Assembly (NCBI GenBank): GCA_028678715.1
Contig: JAJRCY010000012.1
Span: 1 to 11,544 of the forward strand
Direction of reading: 5' to 3'
DNA: 11,544 bases
Source of the DNA: Methanomicrobiales archaeon
Lineage (GTDB): Archaea > Halobacteriota > Methanomicrobia > Methanomicrobiales > JACTUA01
Shown: piece after piece, positions 6,470 through 11,544 of the stretch
Layout: each line of letters opens with the position of its first letter
Position numbering within the stretch: position 1 is the first letter of the stretch
The notes under the pieces: model-generated
The model's input: the letters and a program-made list of their open reading frames with translations, nothing else
What the model was told of the DNA's origin: nothing
The model's database searches: none
Made by a program: the position numbers and the translations under genes

Positions 6470-6860
6470 CACGCACCCTCTCCATCCATCCCTCATGAAT
6501 CTTCGGATCTGACCGGGATCCGGCGATGACAGAACTCCCTTGTGGGGGCCCGGGCGGGGATGATCGCGAGTGGGTGCTCCTCCCACTCTCTGTATTCCGG
6601 GCGGAGGTACTGGCATGCCAGAAATGGGATCGCCTGGGATCGTCTGGATGGCACGTGCCCGCCACCCGGAGTGGAGAGATGCCCCCGTTACCATCTCATC
6701 GGGACCGGGGAGAGAGCAGGTGGACTTCCGCCGCTCCCCCGCTGCCAGATATTTTTCACAGATATTATCCCCAGAAAACGCAAAGCAATTCCCACACAAT
6801 CCCCCCTGCCCTGCGAGCATCCTGCGGGGCGTGAGGGAGGTTGCGGTTGGGAGTGTGCCC
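6470..6860. other. 391-base divergent intergenic region
   Basis: This lies between the divergent membrane hydrolase and second deacetylase genes. Frames crossing it have no ribosome site or recognisable domain, and both neighbouring genes have better internal starts. The only AT-rich patch is near 6745-6800. It holds two direct copies of CAGATATT (6746 and 6759, 13 bases apart), which may be promoter or regulator elements for either gene. I see no clear TATA box elsewhere. Confidence 0.45.
6746..6766. promoter_or_regulatory. Direct repeat in divergent promoter region
   Basis: CAGATATT occurs twice, 13 bases apart, in the only AT-rich part of the divergent gap. Either copy could serve as a weak TATA element. 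A plus-strand transcript would start near 6790 with a leader of about 70 bases. Confidence 0.25.
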
Positions 6861-7667
6861 GTGGTCCGCGACTTTACCCTTGAGAAGTACCGGCACCTCT
6901 GCCGCTGTCTCCTGGATCGGGGTTTCACTCCGGTGACCCTCTCCGGTTATCTCCTGCAGCCGAACCGGGAGCCGTCCCGGTGCGTCATCCTCCGGCACGA
7001 TGTGGACCTCTTTCCCTCGACCGCCCTGCGGATGGCGACCCTGGAGCGGGACCTCGGCATCCAGGCCAGTTACTACTTCCGCTACCCCTTCACCTTTCAC
7101 CCCCCCACCATCCGCGCCGTTGCCGCCCTGGGTCATGAGGTGGGCTACCACTACGAGGTCCTGACCAAGACCGGGGGGGATGCTACCCGGGCGGTCCGTC
7201 TCTTCGGCGAGGAACTGGCAGCCTTCCGGGCGGTGTGCCCCGTCGTGACGGTTGCTGCCCATGGCGGGTCGCGCTCGGTCCATGATAACCGGGACCTCTG
7301 GAACTGGTGCCAGTTCCGGGACTTCGATCTCCTGGGAGAGGCCTATCTCTCCATCCCGGACTTCCTGTACTTCTCCGACACCGGCCGGACGTGGAGTCCC
7401 CGACACAAGGTGAGGGACAGCATCAGGAATGGAAGGATCCTGCCGGACCATGTCAGTACCACCGCCGAACTGATGGAATGGGTGGGTATGACAGACGAGA
7501 AGCACCTCTCCCTCAACGCGCATCCCGTGCGCTGGCCTGCGGGGATTGGCGAAGAGGTCATATCCGCCGGCGGGGATTTCCTGTACAACCTGGTGAAGCG
7601 CACCATCCGGGGCATACGGAGCATGAAATCATCCCCTCTCGAGACGGACCGACCCGGGCAGGGGTAG
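6861..7667 (+). CDS. Polysaccharide deacetylase-like protein, short form
   Basis: 268 residues from a GTG at 6861. This start is chosen because GGGAG lies seven bases upstream and the chain then begins VRDFTLEKYRHLC, a natural N-terminus for this group; GTG codons at 6855 and 6831 are alternatives. Motifs: RHDVD at 45-49 (Asp47 catalytic base, Asp49 metal ligand), GHEVGYHYE at 91-99 (metal-site His97), AHGGSR at 133-138 and LNAHPVRW at 218-225 (late His221). These place it with NodB-related deacetylases, in a subgroup without the long N-terminal extension of the 4478-5524 protein. No signal peptide or membrane helix is seen, so a cytoplasmic sugar or glycan-intermediate substrate is likely. 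It precedes the DUF354 gene by 139 bases and may belong to the same glycan pathway, though a promoter-like sequence separates them. Confidence 0.8.
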   Translation: MVRDFTLEKYRHLCRCLLDRGFTPVTLSGYLLQPNREPSRCVILRHDVDLFPSTALRMATLERDLGIQASYYFRYPFTFHPPTIRAVAALGHEVGYHYEVLTKTGGDATRAVRLFGEELAAFRAVCPVVTVAAHGGSRSVHDNRDLWNWCQFRDFDLLGEAYLSIPDFLYFSDTGRTWSPRHKVRDSIRNGRILPDHVSTTAELMEWVGMTDEKHLSLNAHPVRWPAGIGEEVISAGGDFLYNLVKRTIRGIRSMKSSPLETDRPGQG

Positions 7668-7750
7668 AATCACCGGCAGCGGAGTTCCCAAAGGTGAGCG
7701 GCCTGCAGGAGAGGGGGGGGATACCGTCACAGGGGGTCACCACGGCCATC

Positions 7751-7767
7751 CCGATATCATATTTACC
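7751..7767 (+). promoter_or_regulatory. Possible promoter of the DUF354-aminotransferase-PIG-L cluster
   Basis: An AT-rich stretch (GATATCATATTTACC) about 45 bases before the ATG at 7807. Start of transcription near 7785 would leave a leader of about 20 bases. The TATA match is imperfect, so read-through from the deacetylase gene is also possible. Confidence 0.3.
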
Positions 7768-7806
7768 TTGCTGAGTGAACAGTATGCGGGAATTTTCCGG
7801 TGAACC

Positions 7807-8919
7807 ATGAAAATTGTCGTGGATATCGGGCACCCGGCACACGTGCATGTGATGAGGAACTTCATCCGCGCGATGGAGAAGAGAGGCCACGAATTCCTCA
7901 TCACTGCCACCGATAAGGAGGTCATCATCGACCTGCTGGAACGGTACGGGATCCCCCATCATAACCTCGGCCGGATGGGGCGGTCCCTCTCCGCAAAATT
8001 CCTCTTTCTCCTGGCAACGGATTACCGGATGCTCAGGCTGGTCCGGGGGTTCAGGCCGGACATTTTTGTCGGTGTGGGATCCATCCGGGCAGCACACATC
8101 GCATGGCTTCTCCGCAAACCCTGCATCAACTTTGAGGATACGGAGCATGGCACAGAGCAGCTCCGGCTCTATCTACCCTTCGTCAGTGCCGTCTGTACCC
8201 CATCGTCCTACCTGCGGGATCTGGGAGAGAAGCACATCAGGTATGACGGCACCCATGAGCTGGCATATCTGCATCCTGCCTGGTTCAGTCCGGATCCGAC
8301 GGTGCTGAACGAGCTGGGTCTCGACAAGGGGGACAGCTTCTTCATCGTCCGCCTGGCGGCCTTCACCGCCACCCACGATACCCGGAGCGAGCATTTCCGG
8401 CGTGAGTATCTCCCCCAGCTCCTCCAGCGACTGGACAGGGAGGGGAGAGTCCTGATCTCCACCGAGGTACCGCTGGATGCATCCCTCCAGCGGTACCTCT
8501 TCACCCTCCCTCCGGACCGGTACCACCATGCCATGGCATATGCCCGCCTCTACATCGGGGAATCGTCCACCAGTGCAGAGGAGGCGGCACTTCTGGGGAC
8601 CCCCGCATTGAACTTTGAACGGATTCTTGTCAATGGTGTACCGCATACCTTTGGCGAGTTCAGCGGGGTTCTTTCGGAACTGGAGAACCGGTACGGGCTC
8701 GTGTACTGTTTCCACAATGAGGATGCCCTCCTGGGTCGGCTGGATGACCTGCTCTCGCGGGATGTTTCTGCCGTCCGGGAGGAGTGGCAGCGGAAGCGGG
8801 AACGCCTGCTTGCTGAGAAGATCAATGTGACAAAGTTCATGGTATGGTTTGTTGAGAATTATCCGGAGAGTTTCCGCGCCATGAAGGACGACCCGGGTCT
8901 CCAGAAGCAGTTCCACTGA
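7807..8919 (+). CDS. DUF354 (COG1817-like) GT-B-fold protein
   Basis: 370 residues beginning MKIVVDIGHPAHVH, the hallmark N-terminus of the DUF354 family, which resembles UDP-GlcNAc 2-epimerases and GT-B glycosyltransferases. Further landmarks are VGVGSIRAAHIAW (88-100), FEDTEH (109-114), the YDGTHELAYLHP segment (146-157) and the nucleotide-sugar-site-like run GESSTSAEEAALLGTPAL (251-268). Length is normal for the family. A weak GGTG just before the ATG is the only ribosome site, so a short-leader transcript fits. No membrane helix is present. The family's biochemistry is not settled; a role in making or transferring a nucleotide-activated sugar is inferred from fold and from the aminotransferase and deacetylase genes that follow. 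It heads a three-gene cluster. Confidence 0.85.
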   Translation: MKIVVDIGHPAHVHVMRNFIRAMEKRGHEFLITATDKEVIIDLLERYGIPHHNLGRMGRSLSAKFLFLLATDYRMLRLVRGFRPDIFVGVGSIRAAHIAWLLRKPCINFEDTEHGTEQLRLYLPFVSAVCTPSSYLRDLGEKHIRYDGTHELAYLHPAWFSPDPTVLNELGLDKGDSFFIVRLAAFTATHDTRSEHFRREYLPQLLQRLDREGRVLISTEVPLDASLQRYLFTLPPDRYHHAMAYARLYIGESSTSAEEAALLGTPALNFERILVNGVPHTFGEFSGVLSELENRYGLVYCFHNEDALLGRLDDLLSRDVSAVREEWQRKRERLLAEKINVTKFMVWFVENYPESFRAMKDDPGLQKQFH

Positions 8920-8939
8920 GGTCAGGAGCTCTGAAATGT

Positions 8940-10025
8940 GTGATCCCCATGATTCCCCTGGCAAAACCCACCATCACCGATGACGACACCCGGGCGGTCC
9001 GGGTCGTCCTTGAATCGGGGAATATCGCCACCGGATCCGTGGTGAAGGAGTTTGAGGGCAGGTTTTCCGAGTACATCGGGAAGAAGCATGCCATCGCAGT
9101 GAATTCCGGCACCATCGCCCTCTATCTCGCCGTCCGGGTGCTGGGCCTCCACCGGGTCATCCTCCCGGCCATTACCTGCCCTGAAGTCCTGAACGCTGTC
9201 GTGCATGCGGGGGCCGAGCCGGTGATCGTGGATGTGGAGGAATCCACCCACAACCTGGACCCGGACCAGCTCCGGGGGGACCGGGTCCGGGGTGCCGATG
9301 CCGTCATCATCACCCACTGCTACGGCCACCCTGCCAGAATGGATGAGATACGGGATACCTGCCGGGAAGAAGGGTGGACCCTTGTGGAGGATTTTGCCCA
9401 GTCCACGGGAGCAGTGTACCGGGGGAAGCGGTGCGGGAGTCTGGGCACCATTTCAGTCACCAGCTTCTATGCCACCAAGTCCCTTACCACCGGGCATGGG
9501 GGCATGATCCTCACGGATTCGGATGAGACGGAACGCCTGCTCAGGATAGCCCGTGGCGACGATGCCTACCAGTACCTGGAGAACTTTGCGCCCCTGAACC
9601 TGAAAATGACGGACTTCCAGGCGGCGATGGGGATCCGGCAGCTCGGGCGTCTCGAGGAGTTTGTGGAGAGGAGGAGTCGGGTGGCATCGATGTACCGGGA
9701 CCGGCTGAAGGACGTGGAAGGAATCACCCTTCTCCAGGAACGGGACGGGGTGAGGAACTGCTACTACAAGGTGGTGGCCATGGTATCCGGAACCAGCAAG
9801 GAGACCTTCATTTCGCGGATGCGGGAGCGGGGTGTGCACATCGGAATCGGGTACGATCCGCCCCTCCACCTGACCCGGATCATGACGAGCCGCGGCAGGA
9901 CCGCAGGACACCTTCCCGTGGCGGAACGATGTGCTGCGGAAGGAGTCTCCCTGCCCGTGTTTCCCTCCATGAGCCGGGAGGACGTGGACCGGGTATGCGG
10001 TGCTGTCAGGGAGGTGCTCCGGTAA
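8940..10025 (+). CDS. DegT/DnrJ/EryC1/StrS-family PLP aminotransferase
   Basis: 361 residues. These enzymes use PLP to move an amino group, usually from glutamate, onto a keto sugar nucleotide. Landmarks: IPLAKPTI near the start, NSGTIAL (55-61) in the cofactor phosphate site, EDFAQSTGA (150-158) with Asp151 for the pyridine nitrogen and Gln154, then SFYATKSLTTGHGGM (175-189), where Lys180 is the Schiff-base lysine. LKMTDFQAAMG (221-231) matches the conserved substrate-side segment. The length is normal. The GTG at 8940 is preferred over the ATG at 8949, since GGAG (8925-8928) is nearer. It lies 20 bases after the DUF354 gene and overlaps the PIG-L gene by one base. No dehydratase or dehydrogenase making its keto-sugar substrate is in the window. 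Confidence 0.9.
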   Translation: MIPMIPLAKPTITDDDTRAVRVVLESGNIATGSVVKEFEGRFSEYIGKKHAIAVNSGTIALYLAVRVLGLHRVILPAITCPEVLNAVVHAGAEPVIVDVEESTHNLDPDQLRGDRVRGADAVIITHCYGHPARMDEIRDTCREEGWTLVEDFAQSTGAVYRGKRCGSLGTISVTSFYATKSLTTGHGGMILTDSDETERLLRIARGDDAYQYLENFAPLNLKMTDFQAAMGIRQLGRLEEFVERRSRVASMYRDRLKDVEGITLLQERDGVRNCYYKVVAMVSGTSKETFISRMRERGVHIGIGYDPPLHLTRIMTSRGRTAGHLPVAERCAAEGVSLPVFPSMSREDVDRVCGAVREVLR

Positions 10026-10660
10026 TGCGCACACCGGACCGGATCCTGATCCTGTCCCCCCACCCCGACGACGGGGAGATCTCGGCGGGGGGCACCATCG
10101 CCCGCCTCGCCGAGGAGGGGCATGAGATCCACTACATGGCCTTTTCGTCCTGCGAGAAATCCCTCCAGCCCTGCGATCCGCTGGACATTCTGAAGCAGGA
10201 ATGCCGTCAGGCCACCGGGAGACTTGGCATTCCGGCAGAAAACCTGGTCCTTCTCGACTTTGAAGTGCGGGAGTTCCCCCACCACCGCCAGGAGATCCTA
10301 GACCGGATGATTGAACTGGGCCGTACCATCCAGCCGGATCTCGTGATCGCCCCATCTTCCTTTGACACCCACCAGGACCACCAGGTCATCTACCACGAGA
10401 GCATCAGGGCTTTTAAAAAGATCTCCTCCATCTGGGGGATGGAGCATCCCTGGAACAACATCGTCTTCCGGACGGATATCTTCGTGGCCCTGGAGGAGCG
10501 GCACCTGGAGAAGAAGATAGGGGCTCTCGCCCAGTACAACTCCCAGTCCTACCGTCCCTACTTCTCGGCTGACTATATCCGGTCCTCGGCCTATACCCGC
10601 GGGATGAACGTAGGTGTCACCTATGCCGAGGTCTTTGAGTGCATCCGGATGATGATGTAG
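10025..10660 (+). CDS. PIG-L/LmbE-family N-deacetylase
   Basis: 211 residues. The family removes acetyl from N-acetylglucosamine-type sugars on lipid, inositol, thiol or glycan carriers, using zinc. SPHPDDGEIS (11-20) supplies the zinc ligands His13 and Asp16 and the base Asp15. THQDHQ (115-120) holds the third-ligand His and neighbours. The closing TRGMNVGVTYAEVFE resembles the C-terminal signature of sugar-cluster members. The ATG at 10025 shares one base with the preceding stop (TAATG), and GGAGGTG sits eight bases upstream inside the aminotransferase gene, which indicates translational coupling. A 32-residue upstream extension of the frame overlaps that gene and is rejected. The acceptor is unknown; deacetylation of the amino sugar, or of a carrier-linked form of it, made by this cluster is inferred. 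Confidence 0.88.
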   Translation: MRTPDRILILSPHPDDGEISAGGTIARLAEEGHEIHYMAFSSCEKSLQPCDPLDILKQECRQATGRLGIPAENLVLLDFEVREFPHHRQEILDRMIELGRTIQPDLVIAPSSFDTHQDHQVIYHESIRAFKKISSIWGMEHPWNNIVFRTDIFVALEERHLEKKIGALAQYNSQSYRPYFSADYIRSSAYTRGMNVGVTYAEVFECIRMMM

Positions 10661-10670
10661 GGGGGGAAGG

Positions 10671-10689
10671 CCCCGGGACGCTCCCGGGG
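10671..10689 (+). terminator. GC hairpin after the PIG-L gene
   Basis: CCCCGGGA, loop CGC, TCCCGGGG, a perfect eight-base stem starting 11 bases after the stop. It lacks an immediate T-run, so it may protect the 3' end of the mRNA and act together with the T-rich hairpin at 10734-10761. It is also part of the duplicated element described separately. Confidence 0.45.
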
Positions 10690-10713
10690 GCTCCCCCCCT
10701 CTCCCGCCGCGTG
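10673..10713. repeat. GC-rich duplicated element, copy 1
   Basis: Begins CCGGGACGCTC, continues GGGGGCTCCC and ends CCGCCGCGTG. A second copy with the same blocks in the same order occurs at 10771-10807, 98 bases on. Copy 1 is about four bases longer in the C-rich part. Confidence 0.55.
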
Positions 10714-10733
10714 TCCTGAGGTTTTCTCTGGTC

Positions 10734-10761
10734 GAAAAATGACAGTGTCACCTGATTTTTC
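10734..10761. terminator. Symmetric, probably bidirectional terminator
   Basis: GAAAAAT and ATTTTTC arms flank a centre holding the palindrome TGACA-G-TGTCA (10740-10750). Each strand presents a hairpin ending in T5, so it can stop both the PIG-L cluster from the left and the convergent gene from the right. The central palindrome could alternatively bind a regulator. Confidence 0.5.
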
Positions 10762-10770
10762 ATTCTGCTA

Positions 10771-10807
10771 CCGGGACGCTCTTGGGGGCTCCCGCCCCCG
10801 CCGCGTG
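10771..10807. repeat. GC-rich duplicated element, copy 2
   Basis: Begins CCGGGACGCTC, continues TTGGGGGCTCCC and ends CCGCCGCGTG, matching copy 1 at 10673-10713 with a two-base change and a short length difference. The change from CC to TT weakens the first hairpin. The two copies bracket the symmetric terminator. Confidence 0.55.
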
Positions 10808-10903
10808 GGCATCCCCCCGGGAGGATTGGGTGATCTTCAGTAATATCGACATACCGAACCATCCTTATGGTGGGGGGGGTCGTCCGTGCGGCGTGGAACC
10901 GCA

Positions 10904-10920
10904 GATGCTCCCGGAGCATC
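10904..10920. repeat. Short perfect hairpin downstream of the right-edge gene
   Basis: GATGCTC, loop CCG, GAGCATC, about 40 bases after the stop of the minus-strand gene ending at 10960. No T-run follows on either strand. It may stabilise the 3' end of that transcript. Confidence 0.3.
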
Positions 10921-10959
10921 CCCGGCATCCCGCGGGTGGGATGTCAGAAAAGAGATATG

Positions 10960-11544
10960 TTATTGTGACGGGGCCGGTGCACCCGTACCCTCAGCATCCG
11001 GGGCGGGAACCCGGCGGAGCCACTCCTCCCTCCAGAACGAGAAGCACGCCCGGTCGCATCCGCCGTGGGAGGACCCGTCGCACCAGACGCCCTCGAGAAA
11101 CACCGTCGGGCTCCCGATGGTCCGCATCTCCTGGTTGGTCTCCAGGACGATGTTCTTCACCTTTTTGAAGACCCGGAACCTCCCGCCGCAGAACTGCTGC
11201 ATCTCCTGCATGAAGAGGAGGCCGCGGAGGCGCCCCCGGCTGTCCAGGGTGGCCTGTATCTCCCTCAGCGGCCGTACCTCGACCCATTCGCCGGGTTCCA
11301 GGTTCAGTATTCTCGCGTCTGCCGGGGTATCCCCTGGCCTCAGTGTTCCTGCCATAGCCCTCCTGTAGAGTAATCGCAGGCGCATGATCCTGCGTGCGAT
11401 CTCCGGGATCACGGGATGCCGTTCGCCGATCTCGTAGACCTTTCGGTTCACCGTGAATCGCCAGCTGCGGCGATCGAGAACTGAGAAGGGATAGGGATCC
11501 GTGGCCTCCAGGGTATCCGCAAAGGTGAACGTGCAGCTGTACTT
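10960..11544 (-). CDS. Four-cysteine conserved protein, C-terminal 194 residues
   Basis: The frame is open to the right edge, so the start lies outside; a GTG at 11451 is inside a coherent frame and is not taken as the start. In fragment numbering: an Arg-rich helical part near 42-65, then LNLEPGEWVEVRPLREI (80-96), which suggests a small SH3-like beta fold, a segment with FCGGRFRVFKKVKNIV (118-133), and finally VFLEGVWCDG, HGGCDRAC and FWREEWLRRV (148-178). Cys119, Cys155, Cys163 and Cys167, with His160, look like a metal or iron-sulfur site. The last 16 residues are a Pro/Ala-rich tail. I recall similar uncharacterised proteins near polysaccharide clusters, but cannot name the family. It converges on the PIG-L cluster, so it is not in that operon. 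Function unknown. Confidence 0.75.
   Translation of the reverse strand, partial: KYSCTFTFADTLEATDPYPFSVLDRRSWRFTVNRKVYEIGERHPVIPEIARRIMRLRLLYRRAMAGTLRPGDTPADARILNLEPGEWVEVRPLREIQATLDSRGRLRGLLFMQEMQQFCGGRFRVFKKVKNIVLETNQEMRTIGSPTVFLEGVWCDGSSHGGCDRACFSFWREEWLRRVPAPDAEGTGAPAPSQ

Noticed and set aside
6570..6860. A 97-residue N-terminal extension of the second deacetylase
   Set aside because: The extension has no ribosome site, crosses the AT-rich promoter-like patch and precedes a natural family-like N-terminus at 6861.
6470..6928. A 153-residue N-terminal extension of the membrane hydrolase
   Set aside because: It overlaps the divergent deacetylase gene, is non-hydrophobic and lacks a ribosome site, whereas GGAGAGGG precedes the ATG at 6469.
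10661..10959. Small genes or a structured RNA gene in the convergent gap
   Set aside because: The sequence is explained by terminator hairpins and a duplicated element. No frame has a ribosome site or plausible composition, and no tRNA-like fold is seen.
1..11544. A defence system, toxin-antitoxin pair, prophage or transposon
   Set aside because: No nuclease, methylase, integrase, transposase, toxin or terminal inverted repeat was recognised; the content is envelope and glycan genes.

Overview
The window looks like chromosomal DNA from a GC-rich archaeon. My best guess is a methanogen of the order Methanomicrobiales, but this is inference. Supporting signs are AT-rich archaeal TATA boxes about 25 bases before short leaders (clearest at 3993-4002), oligo-T terminators, GGAGG-type ribosome sites, GTG starts, C/G-ending codons, and protein types common in methanogen cell-envelope loci. 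I see no tRNA, rRNA, transposase, phage gene or CRISPR array.

Left part (1-4370): the N-terminus of an EamA/DMT-type transporter runs off the left edge. Next, on the minus strand, is an exported protein built from six degenerate repeats of 71-83 residues. An 835-base gap follows, with palindromes, a leader hairpin and an AT-rich promoter-like island. On the plus strand are a predicted lipoprotein with a transglutaminase-like domain and an 85-residue two-helix membrane protein that has its own promoter and terminator.

Middle part (4478-7667): a NodB-type polysaccharide deacetylase and a multi-pass membrane protein resembling YdjM/DUF457 metal-dependent hydrolases lie on the minus strand. A second, shorter polysaccharide deacetylase-like protein is divergent from them on the plus strand.

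Right part (7807-11544): a tight plus-strand cluster encodes a DUF354 GT-B-fold protein, a DegT/StrS PLP aminotransferase and a PIG-L/LmbE-type N-deacetylase. The gap between the first two is 20 bases, and the last two overlap by one base (TAATG). A symmetric terminator and a duplicated GC-rich element separate this cluster from a convergent, partly captured gene for a cysteine-motif protein I cannot name.

Taken together, 4478-10660 reads as part of a surface-glycan locus. The aminotransferase would make an amino sugar, the DUF354 protein would handle a nucleotide sugar or glycosyl transfer, and three deacetylases of two unrelated folds would remove acyl groups from sugar or glycan. The envelope proteins to the left fit the same theme, but no shared regulation is proven. 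No defence system or mobile element is evident. The best candidates for undescribed biology are the deacetylase-rich glycan cluster, the four-cysteine protein at the right edge and the six-repeat exported protein.
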